DNA of 41,879 nucleotides, taken from positions 1-41,879 of the forward strand of contig CAMDQH010000021.1 of the NCBI GenBank assembly GCA_945905815.1. Direction: 5' to 3'. Origin of the DNA: Bacteriovorax stolpii (GTDB lineage Bacteria > Bdellovibrionota > Bacteriovoracia > Bacteriovoracales > Bacteriovoracaceae). The position numbers and the translations under genes were made by a program. Below, piece after piece: positions 7,543-16,325 of the stretch (position 1 is the first letter of the stretch; each line of letters opens with the position of its first letter). The notes under the pieces are model-generated. The model searched no databases. It had not been told where the DNA came from and saw only the letters and a program-made list of their open reading frames with translations.

Positions 7543-9486
7543 TTAGCTAATACTTTTATATTCTTTCTTCGAATCAATTTGCTCTTGAAAACTAGTTTTA
7601 AGATCGTTTATTTTGGTTTCATAAAAAGAAATTAAATGCTGTTTGTCAGTTTCATAGGTTGTCTTAATATTTTGCAACTCTATTTGCTTATTCGAATCTT
7701 TTTGGGCCATTTCCTTGTTCGTTGAGGATTTCAATTCTTTAAGCTTCGTTTCATAATCATTTGTTAAAAACTTCAACGTAGTATCATTATCAATCTGCAT
7801 TTTATCAATTCTCTTACTAAAATTTGTAGTGGTCTGATACATTGTATTTTTCCAATTATGCTCTTTTTGATCAGCTAATGTCATGGCATTTTTGTGATCT
7901 GCTGAAATACGTTCTTCATACAAAGTCGTCTGGCTTTCAAGCTTTTTATCGCTCTGGTCTATTATGTTCTTAACCTTTTGGTCCATCGTCATTTTGAGAT
8001 ATTCATTATCCCGTTTATAGATCCCCAGGCGTTGTTCAAAATCTTGGACGACTTGATCCATCAAGTGAGCAAACTCACGCTTCATTTCAAACATTTCTTT
8101 ATTTCTGGATTCGGTTACGTTTTTGACAAATGCTGCCTTATCCTTATTGCTGACAAGTGTCACATCATCAAGCTTCACTTGGTGATCTTCTTCAAGCCGA
8201 GAAATTGAAGTATTGAAATTTTGCTTGAGGTTGTTTAATCGGTCATTCGCATTATTTCTATCGACTGATATTCTCTGTTCGAAGGCCTGTCTTTCAAGAC
8301 GGTTTTGAGTTTCACGGTTGTTTACTTGGGCTTCCGCTTTTTCTCTTTCTTTTGAAACAGTTACAATCTTGTCGATACTGGCATCATTTAACTTGCGATC
8401 AAGCCTGGCCGTGGCATCAGCACTTTCACCTTTAAGGGTCTCAGCAAACTGGTCCTTGTCTTTAATAGTCTGCTCTTGATACTTATTTTCCTTAGCGACC
8501 ATTTGATCTTTAAGTTCGTTATATCGGCTATCGTTGGCACTTGAGTCACGAAGACCCTTTTGGCGATCCATTACATCCGCAAATTCACCTGAACCATTAT
8601 CACGACGTCTCTTATCTAAATCGATGAGACGCAACTGTTTATTAAAATCGCGGCGTACATCCGCTAGGTTGTTTTGGTTTTCACGGTTTGCGAGAACCGC
8701 TTCTCTCTGCTGGACTTCTACAAGTTTATCACTACGTCTACTATAATCCTTAGTCATGTTACTAGCACGATTCTCATACTTGTCCTTCATCGTATTCATT
8801 CTGTCGACAGTGTATTGCTTCTGCTGCTCGAACTCAGCATCTTGAACTTCTCTAGATTTTTTAAAATCATCGCGCAGATGACTTTTTAATTCGGCACGTT
8901 TGAATGCGGCTTCTTTTTGAGTCTCATTTGTTTGATCTTCATGCGACCGAACTAATTGCTGACGTTCACGGTTATTCCGATCTTTTAAATCAACACCTTG
9001 ACCCGTTATTTCATCACGGTATGTTTTTAGCTGATTATCTGCATGAGATTTTGTATCAAAAATATTCTTTTCATACTTTCTTTTTTGAATGCTTTGCATT
9101 TCTGTCGTTGCGGTTTTGTCAGTAGCAGCTGCTTTTTTATAACTATTTGTGATGTCACTTAAGCGTTGGTCAAAATCCTTTCTTTTTGATATCGATTGGT
9201 TCGAGAAATCTTGGCGCTCTTTATCTCTTTCTTCATGGAACCTAGCATTGTCAGTATTCACTGAAGAGCGTGATTTATCTTCTAATCTTTCAATGTTTTT
9301 CTGATAGCTCGATTCAAGTTCCGCTTTGTCTTCGATGAAATTTTTAGCTTGTTTTTTTACCACAACCTCATTGCGTTCATTGGCATTCGCAACTCGCTTG
9401 TCCGCCGATTCATTAGTTCTTCTAATCGCGTCCTTGAAATATTCACGTTCCTTGGACAGAGTCTTGCTGTAATCTACGCTTTTCAT
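7543..9486 (-). CDS. Long, highly charged coiled-coil protein
   Basis: The product is 647 residues, almost entirely Glu, Lys, Arg, Asp, Gln and Asn with spaced Leu/Ile/Phe, indicating continuous alpha-helical coiled coil; there are virtually no Cys, Trp, Pro or Gly. There is no signal peptide or membrane segment, so a cytoplasmic filament- or scaffold-like role is possible, but no family is recognised. I start it at ATG 9486 (MKSVDYSKTL) because AAGGGA lies seven bases upstream; a longer frame from TTG 9552 would begin inside the terminator of the preceding gene. Twenty-five bases separate it from pyk downstream, so these and queG may be co-transcribed. Confidence 0.75.
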   Translation of the reverse strand: MKSVDYSKTLSKEREYFKDAIRRTNESADKRVANANERNEVVVKKQAKNFIEDKAELESSYQKNIERLEDKSRSSVNTDNARFHEERDKERQDFSNQSISKRKDFDQRLSDITNSYKKAAATDKTATTEMQSIQKRKYEKNIFDTKSHADNQLKTYRDEITGQGVDLKDRNNRERQQLVRSHEDQTNETQKEAAFKRAELKSHLRDDFKKSREVQDAEFEQQKQYTVDRMNTMKDKYENRASNMTKDYSRRSDKLVEVQQREAVLANRENQNNLADVRRDFNKQLRLIDLDKRRRDNGSGEFADVMDRQKGLRDSSANDSRYNELKDQMVAKENKYQEQTIKDKDQFAETLKGESADATARLDRKLNDASIDKIVTVSKEREKAEAQVNNRETQNRLERQAFEQRISVDRNNANDRLNNLKQNFNTSISRLEEDHQVKLDDVTLVSNKDKAAFVKNVTESRNKEMFEMKREFAHLMDQVVQDFEQRLGIYKRDNEYLKMTMDQKVKNIIDQSDKKLESQTTLYEERISADHKNAMTLADQKEHNWKNTMYQTTTNFSKRIDKMQIDNDTTLKFLTNDYETKLKELKSSTNKEMAQKDSNKQIELQNIKTTYETDKQHLISFYETKINDLKTSFQEQIDSKKEYKSIS

Positions 9487-9550
9487 AGCTGATTCCCTTA
9501 GTGAGTCACTTCTTGTGACGTCATTAAGGATTGTAGCATATGGCACAAAC

Positions 9551-9590
9551 AAAAAAGCCTTGGGTAAAACTTGCAGTCCTACCCAAGGCT
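9551..9590 (-). terminator. Intrinsic terminator after the DsbA-like gene
   Basis: An 11-bp perfect stem, AGCCTTGGGTA (minus strand 9590-9580) with TACCCAAGGCT (9566-9556), is followed by a run of six T. It lies 22 bases past the stop of the thioredoxin-fold lipoprotein gene. Confidence 0.9.
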
Positions 9591-9611
9591 TAGATGATTA
9601 AAAGACTATAG

Positions 9612-10652
9612 TTATCTAGCTAATTCTTCATCTATGATCTCGGCAAAAACTTCCAGTGGCTGAGCTCCACTCACTAACTGCCCGTTTACAAAGAAAGTTG
9701 GAGTCGATTTAACGCCAATTTTCTTACCTTCTTCCATATCGGCCTTAACTTGACTCAAATATTTATTTTCACTTAGGCACTTTTCAAAAACGTCTGGTTT
9801 TGCCCCTACTTTTTTAGCACTCTTCTTTAGGCCTTCAGGATCTAAAGCAGTTTCCTGGTTAGCAAACATTTCGTAGTGCATTTTCCAGAAGAGATCACTG
9901 CTTTGCTCATTGGCACATAGACTAGCAATGGCAGCTTGTTCAGCATGATTATGAAACGGAAGCGGAAACTGTTTAAAAGAAACTTTGACCTTGTTGCCAT
10001 ATTTTTCTTTAACTTTTTTCAAAAGATCAGCACCTTTCGCACAAAAAGGACATTGAAAGTCTGAAAACTCAACGATCGTTACTTTAGCACCTTTATCGCC
10101 AGCAAATGGTGCATTACCAACTTCGATCGGGAAAGTTGGACGGCGCGGTTTTGAAATATAAACTTCAACTGGAGACTTTGAGGTCTGCTCTGCAAGCCAC
10201 TTATCAACAGCTTCTTTTTTACGCTCTATCTCCAGATAGCTTTTAATTTTTTCACGAACCTGAGGATTGATATGCTCGGCCGGAATATTTTGATCCTTAA
10301 TAAAGGCTTCAATTTCTTTTTCAGAAATCTTCACATCTTTTGCAATGTATTTGCTTAAAAACTCATCATTGGAAAGACCTTTGTTCCTTGGATCTTTTTG
10401 AACCAACTTCTCAAGAAGTATCGCTCTTAATTTGTTGAATTTAACTTCAAAAGCTTTTGATTCTTGTTCAAATACTTCTGACTCAATACCATTCATGACT
10501 TCAGCGTTCGTAATTTCGATATCACCAGCTTTGGCAGCAATACCTTCTTTAGGTGCTTGCTTAAATAAATAACTTGGCTTGCTATTGCCCTGAGAGCAAG
10601 CAGCGAAAGAAATGAGTAAAAATAACAAAAACAAGCTACTAGAAGCTTTCAT
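9612..10652 (-). CDS. DsbA-family thiol-disulfide lipoprotein
   Basis: This is a 346-residue predicted lipoprotein (lipobox FAAC, Cys19). Residues about 40-160 form a helical region reminiscent of SurA/parvulin N-domains. Residues about 175-345 are a thioredoxin-fold DsbA/DsbG-like domain (Thioredoxin_4 type) with active site C201PFC204 in FSDFQCPFCAKG and a cis-Pro loop KSTPTFFVNG. It probably oxidises or isomerises cysteines in the periplasm, where several neighbouring secreted proteins contain paired cysteines. GAGGAG lies about seven to ten bases before the ATG. A strong terminator follows. It is downstream of the ABC exporter genes in the same direction, with a 78-base gap. Confidence 0.9.
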   Translation of the reverse strand: MKASSSLFLLFLLISFAACSQGNSKPSYLFKQAPKEGIAAKAGDIEITNAEVMNGIESEVFEQESKAFEVKFNKLRAILLEKLVQKDPRNKGLSNDEFLSKYIAKDVKISEKEIEAFIKDQNIPAEHINPQVREKIKSYLEIERKKEAVDKWLAEQTSKSPVEVYISKPRRPTFPIEVGNAPFAGDKGAKVTIVEFSDFQCPFCAKGADLLKKVKEKYGNKVKVSFKQFPLPFHNHAEQAAIASLCANEQSSDLFWKMHYEMFANQETALDPEGLKKSAKKVGAKPDVFEKCLSENKYLSQVKADMEEGKKIGVKSTPTFFVNGQLVSGAQPLEVFAEIIDEELAR

Positions 10653-10730
10653 AATACGTTCTCCTCTTTAAAAAAACTGAGTGTAGTCTAACTTAAGAAT
10701 TTTAGAATAAAAACAAAGTGATTTAGTCGC

Positions 10731-12440
10731 CTATAGATGGGACATGAATTCGTTAAACTTAGGATGGCCTTGAAGCTCAGCATGACTTCCTTGCGCTAAG
10801 AGTTGCCCCTTATCCAGTAAGAGAAGACGATTAGATTTGATAATCGTTTCCAATCGGTGGGTCACAATAATTGTTATCGACCTTGACTGGAAAAATTTGA
10901 TCAAGTCTCTAAAGGCCGATTCTAATTCTGAATCCAGACCACTTGAAATTTCATCCAAGAGAATAATCGGCTTGTTTAAAAAGAGTGCGCGAAGACCTGA
11001 TAAAAGTTGCTTTTGGCCCATCGAAAATGATTTGGGATCAATCTTTTCCATCGGATCAAGCCCCCATCTTGAAAGATAAGAAATATTATTTTTGGCCAGC
11101 TCCCAGAAATCTTCGAATCCGCCGTCATGACCTAATGTGATGTTAAACTTTAAAGTTTCTGTAAAAACATGGGAATCTTGTGAGATAAGGCTCACATAAG
11201 AAGAAAATGCTCTTAGATCCTTATCTTGAACGGGCGAAATAATCTTTCCATCTATATCAATGGTACCTTGAAAAGTATGATACTGACCTGAAAGTAGTTT
11301 TAATAAAGTAGATTTCCCACAACCTGACTCCCCTAAAATACCTAATATTTCTCCACGCTTTAATTCAAAAGAAACATTCTCAAGCTTGAAGCCTTGGTCA
11401 TATTGAAAATTTCTAAGGGAAAAATTCAACTTATCAACGGTCAGGTGACCAAATTCTTGTTTAAAATAAATATCTTGGGCAAAACTCTCATTAAACTCCG
11501 AGAGGCGAGTAAGTCCCGTGCCTGCCCTTTGAAGGACAGAGATTTTGGACGCAACTTCCTTAATTGGACTGATGGATTTTTGAATCAAATCTATGAGTGC
11601 TGCCAGAATGGCCACTTCAACTATCTTGGCGTAAGGAACAATTAGCATCACCATTGCCACAAGGATTGGGTACAAAGATTCGGCAGCAGCATAATAGCTA
11701 GCATCCCAGATATTGGCGTGAAGCTGTTTATCCAGAAATTCTTCAAATATTTTATGCCCACGCTTTGAGGCGTATTTGGGATTCGGTGAATAAAATAGTT
11801 CTTTTAGGCCAGAGGTCAAATCAGTTACTACCCGTGCCATCATCCCAGTCACTCGGCGGACTTCCATGAATACTTTGGCCATCGCCTTGCTGCCTTTCAG
11901 GAGTAAAAGACAGGCGATCACTTCCGCTACAAATAAACTTAATCCTGTAGTGGAATTTAACTGAAGGAAACTAATTAAGCAGGACAAGATAAAAATAATA
12001 TCAATAAAGATTCCCAGACTTCCCGATCCAACGACTTCCCGTACAGCATCAGTATCATTCATGAGCCTGGCCAACACTTCGCCCAATGGATATTCATCAT
12101 GCTTTTTATTGGTTTTATGTTTAAAGGGAGCTTTGAGCCAGAGTGAGAAACTGCGTTTTCTGATATCAACTAATAGTAACTGAATGTAGCGGTGAGAACT
12201 GAGTTGAAATAAAAAACGATTAATATATTCAACGGTAAACAATAAGACGAGCCACATAAAGTGTTTATCAAAGGCAGCATCATTTTTAAGCGACTGATAA
12301 AAGTCAGTGATCAATCTGGGCGTAAGGTAACCAGTGACTGCAGAAATCACTAAATTAAAGAAAATGAAAACAACTAAGGGCAACTCTGACCTAAGCCAGA
12401 GGTGTCTCCACAAATTGTTCTTTAAAGAACTCACTGACAT
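10731..12440 (-). CDS. ABC exporter half-transporter, subunit 2 of a heterodimer
   Basis: This is a 569-residue fused transmembrane-ATPase protein of the type IV ABC exporter family. Six hydrophobic segments occupy about residues 20-300. The nucleotide-binding domain has Walker A GESGCGKS (370-377), Q-loop SLISQD (about 421), an altered signature FSMGQ (about 472-476) instead of LSGGQ, and Walker B IILLDE (492-497) with the catalytic Glu present. I use ATG 12440 (MSVSSLK) because AAGGA precedes it by five bases. It overlaps the 3' end of the partner gene by 50 bases. Together the two probably form one heterodimeric exporter; the substrate is unknown. Confidence 0.9.
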   Translation of the reverse strand: MSVSSLKNNLWRHLWLRSELPLVVFIFFNLVISAVTGYLTPRLITDFYQSLKNDAAFDKHFMWLVLLFTVEYINRFLFQLSSHRYIQLLLVDIRKRSFSLWLKAPFKHKTNKKHDEYPLGEVLARLMNDTDAVREVVGSGSLGIFIDIIFILSCLISFLQLNSTTGLSLFVAEVIACLLLLKGSKAMAKVFMEVRRVTGMMARVVTDLTSGLKELFYSPNPKYASKRGHKIFEEFLDKQLHANIWDASYYAAAESLYPILVAMVMLIVPYAKIVEVAILAALIDLIQKSISPIKEVASKISVLQRAGTGLTRLSEFNESFAQDIYFKQEFGHLTVDKLNFSLRNFQYDQGFKLENVSFELKRGEILGILGESGCGKSTLLKLLSGQYHTFQGTIDIDGKIISPVQDKDLRAFSSYVSLISQDSHVFTETLKFNITLGHDGGFEDFWELAKNNISYLSRWGLDPMEKIDPKSFSMGQKQLLSGLRALFLNKPIILLDEISSGLDSELESAFRDLIKFFQSRSITIIVTHRLETIIKSNRLLLLDKGQLLAQGSHAELQGHPKFNEFMSHL

Positions 12441-14058
12441 GTTTTTCCTTAAGGGCTTCAAAGGTCGGAGCTTGGGTTCGAATACCAATTTCTCGCTCTA
12501 TATAGATCACTTGCTCGGCCAATCTCACGGTGGTTAAGCGGTGAGAAGAAATGATAAATGTAAAATGCTTCCACTTGGGATTTTGTTTAATTAGTCGGAC
12601 GATTCTACGCTCTAGGATAATATCAACGGAAGAAAATGGATCATCCCAAATAAGCAGATCAGAGCCTGACATTAGCGAGCGGATCAATGCAACTCGCTTG
12701 AGTTGACCACCCGAGAGACGCTTACCATTCTCTCCGACTTCCAATTTCAGGATCTCATCCAGATTGTCGGCCAAGTTATCTAATTGAAAGAGGACAAGTA
12801 ATTCTTTTGCAGCTTGTTCCTCCAAAATGGTTACTTCACGTCCAAGAAAGATGTTCCCACCGATAGTATCGTTAAAGAGATAAGGTTCCTGTTGAACCAT
12901 CGAAATCTTATGACCTTTTAAAATTAAAGTTGTGGCTATGCGGTTGAGTAAAAAACTTTTCCCACTTCCCGTTTCTCCAACCAATACTGACCATGTATGA
13001 GTCGGTATCCGAGCGTGCAAAACTTTATCCCAAAATTTAAGCTCAATTTGAATTTCAGAATCTGATATAATAGGCCTTGAAAGGATCATTTCTTTTTCAC
13101 TCTCAGAAGGCTTGTCGAGAAGAAAATATAGTTCTTTAACTCTTTTCCATGCCGCAAACCCCTGCGAGACAACAACGGCGACCCAAGATAAAAACATAAC
13201 AGGTTCTAAAAACAAATAGAGAAATCCTGAAAAGAAAACTAAATCTGAAGGACCGCCACCTTTCGCCTTAATCAATATACCACCCCAAAGAAGAGATGCC
13301 CCGAGACCAAGCTTCACATAAGGGCCCGTAAAAGCAAAACCAACGGCAGATTTATAAAACAAAGCAAGTTCTTCGCCAGAAACTTTAACAAAACCTTGTA
13401 TAAAGTTTTCTTCTCGGTGAAAATTTTTAATCGTTTGCTTCGCCTCATAAGCTTCAATTATGTACTGCTGTACTTCCCCTTTCTTATCCATCATTTTTTT
13501 AAAGATCTTTTGATTGATGATAGTAGTGATTGAAAAAAGAAGGACACTTGAGAAAAGAGGGATGAAGGCGGGCCACAAATATCCATCTGTTTGGTTAAGT
13601 TTTGGAATTAATACCCAGGCAGCGATTAATAAGTTTCCGATCTGTAGTAAACCAAAACCAATGAAGCCCCGAAGATTATTAATATCATCAAAGAGTACCT
13701 GGAACAGTTGTCCCTGACTTTTATCGTGGTATCTATCAGGTGGAACTTTCTCTAAAAGATCAAGTAATTCCATTCGTAGTGTTTTTTGCTGAACCCGGGC
13801 CGGGTAAAAAAAAAGTAAGCGTGAAAATGTACGAAAAATTAAAATCCCAGCAGCAAGTCCCACAAAAACCCATACCGAACCCTGGGCCAAATTGCCGTCC
13901 GTCATAATGAGGGTCAATTTCCGAATGCGGTCAGGTAGTTCTGCTTGCAAATTTTGTAGAATATATAAGCAGGAGAAGGCTCCCAGATAGTACCATTTAA
14001 ATTCAAGTGCATGGTTCCCCACCCAGGGGCCAAATCTTCGGGATAATCGCAAGGTCAT
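12391..14058 (-). CDS. ABC exporter half-transporter, subunit 1 of a heterodimer
   Basis: This 555-residue ABC half-transporter has membrane segments between about 25 and 300 and an ATPase domain with Walker A GETGSGKS (361-368), canonical signature LSGGQ (448-452) and Walker B DLLIWDD (467-473). Here the catalytic Glu is Asp473, typical of the degenerate site in heterodimeric exporters. The partner has the opposite pattern (bad signature, good Glu), so the two are complementary and should form one consensus and one degenerate ATP site. There is no clear ribosome binding site before ATG 14058, so the exact start is less certain. It is divergent from tRNA-Val. Confidence 0.9.
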   Translation of the reverse strand: MTLRLSRRFGPWVGNHALEFKWYYLGAFSCLYILQNLQAELPDRIRKLTLIMTDGNLAQGSVWVFVGLAAGILIFRTFSRLLFFYPARVQQKTLRMELLDLLEKVPPDRYHDKSQGQLFQVLFDDINNLRGFIGFGLLQIGNLLIAAWVLIPKLNQTDGYLWPAFIPLFSSVLLFSITTIINQKIFKKMMDKKGEVQQYIIEAYEAKQTIKNFHREENFIQGFVKVSGEELALFYKSAVGFAFTGPYVKLGLGASLLWGGILIKAKGGGPSDLVFFSGFLYLFLEPVMFLSWVAVVVSQGFAAWKRVKELYFLLDKPSESEKEMILSRPIISDSEIQIELKFWDKVLHARIPTHTWSVLVGETGSGKSFLLNRIATTLILKGHKISMVQQEPYLFNDTIGGNIFLGREVTILEEQAAKELLVLFQLDNLADNLDEILKLEVGENGKRLSGGQLKRVALIRSLMSGSDLLIWDDPFSSVDIILERRIVRLIKQNPKWKHFTFIISSHRLTTVRLAEQVIYIEREIGIRTQAPTFEALKEKHVSEFFKEQFVETPLA

Positions 14059-14155
14059 AGAGAAAAAATTTAGTCTTTTTTTTGCTCAAAGTCATGGCGA
14101 ATAACGATAAAGGATGATGACATTGTATAGATTTCTTTTTAACATGTTCAGCATT

Positions 14156-14230
14156 GCGAGGTTAGCTCAGTGGTAGAGTTCTTGGTCGACATCCAAGCTG
14201 TCACAGGTTCAAATCCTGTACCTCGCACCA
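14156..14230 (+). tRNA. tRNA-Val (GAC), CCA encoded
   Basis: Acceptor arms GCGAGGT/ACCTCGC, a D arm GCTC/GAGT, anticodon stem CTTGG/CCAAG with loop TCGACAT (anticodon GAC at 14188-14190, Val), a 5-nt variable loop, T arm ACAGG-TTCAAAT-CCTGT, discriminator A and CCA are present, 75 nt in all. The base before the anticodon (position 33) is C instead of the near-universal U. Otherwise the fold looks intact. Confidence 0.9.
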
Positions 14231-14298
14231 TTTTTTCCTGATATTGATATGTGGCATACCGTGCCAAACTATAATTGCCTGACATTTAATCTAATAAC

Positions 14299-14328
14299 TT
14301 GAAAATGGCGACCTCCATTTCATATGAT
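14299..14328 (+). promoter_or_regulatory. Likely sigma-70 promoter of the lipoprotein gene
   Basis: TTGAAA (14299-14304), an 18-base spacer and TATGAT (14323-14328) lie 30 bases before the lipoprotein ATG. This fits a housekeeping promoter. Confidence 0.5.
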
Positions 14329-14358
14329 ATGCCCCTATAACTTTAAAAGGTGGGCCAC

Positions 14359-14991
14359 ATGAAATTTGTATCGATAGTTTCGCTTATTGCTCTACTCGCT
14401 TTTCTGGCCGGATGTTCTTCATCTACTTCCAAACTCACAAAACAAGACGCAACGGGATCCACCAGAATAGTTTATGGAAAGATCATCGATCTTAACCCAG
14501 AATCAATTCCCTCTGAACTGCAGCTTACTTATACGTTATCTAGCGTTCCTCAAAATAACATTTTGGCAGGTTTTGATAATAAATTTCCAAAACTGGAACC
14601 AAAGTCGAACTTCTTTTGGATTTCAATCCCAAGTAATTCTGAATATTTTGGTGTGAACTCTATTCGCTTCAAACTGACTGGAGTTGATGGAGAAGCCATT
14701 ATCCGTAATGACAAGACTCAAACCCCGCTATTTGGAACGCCATTGCAAAAAGGAACGGAGCCCATATACATTGGTGACATCACTATCAGATCAGGGATGA
14801 GAAAATATACTGCAGGACTTGAAACTGAAGGTTTCGACTTGAAAGAAGCCTACATCAAAAACAATCTTGCTGTTGCAAAAGAATTCCTGGATAAGAACGG
14901 AATTGATTCAAATAATTTGATCATAACTCCATTTAAGCTACGTACCCAACAACAAGCGAACCACAAAAGTGGCCGATCTTCTAAATTATAA
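14359..14991 (+). CDS. Predicted lipoprotein of unknown function
   Basis: The product is 210 residues with a lipoprotein signal (MKFVSIVSLIALLAFLAGC, Cys19), so it is probably membrane-anchored in the periplasm or outer membrane. The mature part has many beta-strand-like stretches and no cysteines after the lipid-attached one; no domain is recognised. The tail (QQQANHKSGRSSKL) is basic and probably disordered. The start at ATG 14359 is supported by AAAAGGTGG upstream; a GTG three codons earlier lies within that ribosome binding site. A strong terminator follows, so the gene is monocistronic. Confidence 0.75.
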   Translation: MKFVSIVSLIALLAFLAGCSSSTSKLTKQDATGSTRIVYGKIIDLNPESIPSELQLTYTLSSVPQNNILAGFDNKFPKLEPKSNFFWISIPSNSEYFGVNSIRFKLTGVDGEAIIRNDKTQTPLFGTPLQKGTEPIYIGDITIRSGMRKYTAGLETEGFDLKEAYIKNNLAVAKEFLDKNGIDSNNLIITPFKLRTQQQANHKSGRSSKL

Positions 14992-15000
14992 GAATCAATT

Positions 15001-15032
15001 AAAAGACCTGATTTAATCAACTCAGGTCTTTT
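15001..15032 (+). terminator. Intrinsic terminator
   Basis: AAAAGACCTGA (15001-15011) pairs perfectly with TCAGGTCTTTT (15022-15032), ten bases after the lipoprotein stop. It is nearly symmetrical and could act in both directions. Confidence 0.85.
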
Positions 15033-15105
15033 GGATTTCTAGAAACTATTTTTATTTTTTGATTACAAGTGTAGAGAAATCCTAGAATATTGATCTCTTC
15101 AAGGT

Positions 15106-15213
15106 TTAGCCCGCTTCCAAAATATTCTGGTAAATATGCGATCGCCTTTCCACTAACAACAAGCTCTTATCAAGATTGAAGGCAAATGGCTTATTGTAGG
15201 TGGGATATACCAT
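15106..15213 (-). other. Possible gene remnant in an intergenic stretch
   Basis: Read on the minus strand, ATG 15213 opens a 35-residue frame (MVYPTYNKPFAFNLD..., ending ILEAG) that stops at TAA 15106. Directly after, a +1-shifted frame continues with a protein-like sequence (LNLEEINILGFLYTCNQ) until the neighbouring terminator. This could be the relic of a frameshifted gene, or chance. There is no ribosome binding site. Confidence 0.2.
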
Positions 15214-15242
15214 TTTAAAGAAAATTAAGTTACTGTTTTGAA

Positions 15243-15989
15243 ATGAAAACAATGACAATACTCTTCCTCTCAGTAACTCTTGTGAGTTGTTCCTCTAAAA
15301 AAGGATCAAGTGTTTCACCTGATGAGTATTTAAATCTTAACAAGATCAACTCCTCAAAGCACAAGGCATGCATTCAACATCGTTCTAAAATACTCGAGAG
15401 GCCAATAAAAACGGTTGATGTTGCTGAACTCGGTGACGAGCTTTATTTTTTTGTGAGAGATGAAAAGAGCGCACTCTTTTACATCGAAAAATTTGATCTT
15501 TCAAAATTTACAATGAAAGAAAACCAACAAGAACACGAAGCGATTGTGATGGCTTGTATTACTGATCGTGATTCCAAGTATGTCTCCTGTGATAGTAGCT
15601 TTACTGCATTCAAGTTTTTTCGGGGTTTAATTTATGGAATGAATCAGTACGGTTGGTCGCAAACGACAATCAATAAGGCCCAAGAAAAAACTTTAAAATA
15701 TCTCGAATATGTCGCACAATGCGAGCCATCCCTAATGGATCTTGAGTATGCGAATGATCTATTAATGCGATTAGCTCAAAGAGGTTATGTGGAAAAATCG
15801 CTTTATGCTGAAACCGCTACTTTTAAAAGTAGGTGTGAAGATACCAATCAAGAGTTAAGAAAGAATATTACAAGACTTCAAAAGAAAAAAATTACTTGCG
15901 ACGATATTGGAGAATTCTATATGGCCGAAAGAACGAAGGCAAAGGAACTGGCCTATCAACTATTACTGATCTCAAACAAGACGAAATAA
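15243..15989 (+). CDS. Predicted lipoprotein, paralog of the one at 17700
   Basis: This is a 248-residue predicted lipoprotein (MKTMTILFLSVTLVSC, Cys16), mostly helical, with about six further cysteines. It resembles the lipoprotein at 17700-18437 in the same order of landmarks: KFDLS/KFDIS, then a Cys, a Phe-rich helix before a Tyr-x-Trp motif (YGWS versus YPWP), a K...YL+Y stretch, a Leu-rich helix and a C-terminal Cys followed by DD/SL. The two genes flank a block of unknown exported-protein genes in opposite orientation. The function is unknown. Its stop overlaps the convergent 15972 gene by 18 bases. No clear ribosome binding site precedes the ATG. Confidence 0.7.
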   Translation: MKTMTILFLSVTLVSCSSKKGSSVSPDEYLNLNKINSSKHKACIQHRSKILERPIKTVDVAELGDELYFFVRDEKSALFYIEKFDLSKFTMKENQQEHEAIVMACITDRDSKYVSCDSSFTAFKFFRGLIYGMNQYGWSQTTINKAQEKTLKYLEYVAQCEPSLMDLEYANDLLMRLAQRGYVEKSLYAETATFKSRCEDTNQELRKNITRLQKKKITCDDIGEFYMAERTKAKELAYQLLLISNKTK

Positions 15990-16313
15990 ATGATTCAAGA
16001 CATCCATTTTTATTTCTTTTGAAATAAGATCAGGATTCTCTTTGGCCAAATGGAATACTTTGTCCTGATAAACAAGTTCAGCGCCTACTAAATCAAACTT
16101 TAACTCAGCATCCACAAAAGAGCGAAACTCACACGTCTCCTCTTTGATCATATTTCTAAAACTTAATGTTTTAAGTTTTCGAGTAGTCTTGAAATAAACT
16201 AACCACTTGTAGATATCTGACATCGATGCCTGTGATGAAAGATCAAGCCTCTTAGTCTCAATCACACAAAGATCATCTGATGAAAAATAATAAAGACATT
16301 GAAATCGATCCAT
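15972..16313 (-). CDS. Hypothetical 113-residue protein
   Basis: The product has no signal peptide, is helical and mixed charged, with three cysteines (FQCLYY, LCVIE, TCEF). It starts 12 bases after the stop of the exported 286-residue protein in the same direction, so it probably belongs to that transcription unit. Its ribosome binding site is weak (GAGAG). No family is recognised. It could also be a truncated piece of a longer gene, since nothing marks a complete domain. Confidence 0.5.
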   Translation of the reverse strand: MDRFQCLYYFSSDDLCVIETKRLDLSSQASMSDIYKWLVYFKTTRKLKTLSFRNMIKEETCEFRSFVDAELKFDLVGAELVYQDKVFHLAKENPDLISKEIKMDVLNHLFRLV

Positions 16314-16325
16314 TCAAACAATCTC

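Noticed and set aside
9487-9552. Longer N-terminus for the coiled-coil protein from TTG 9552
   Set aside because: It would begin inside the terminator of the preceding gene, while ATG 9486 has a good AAGGGA site at the right distance.
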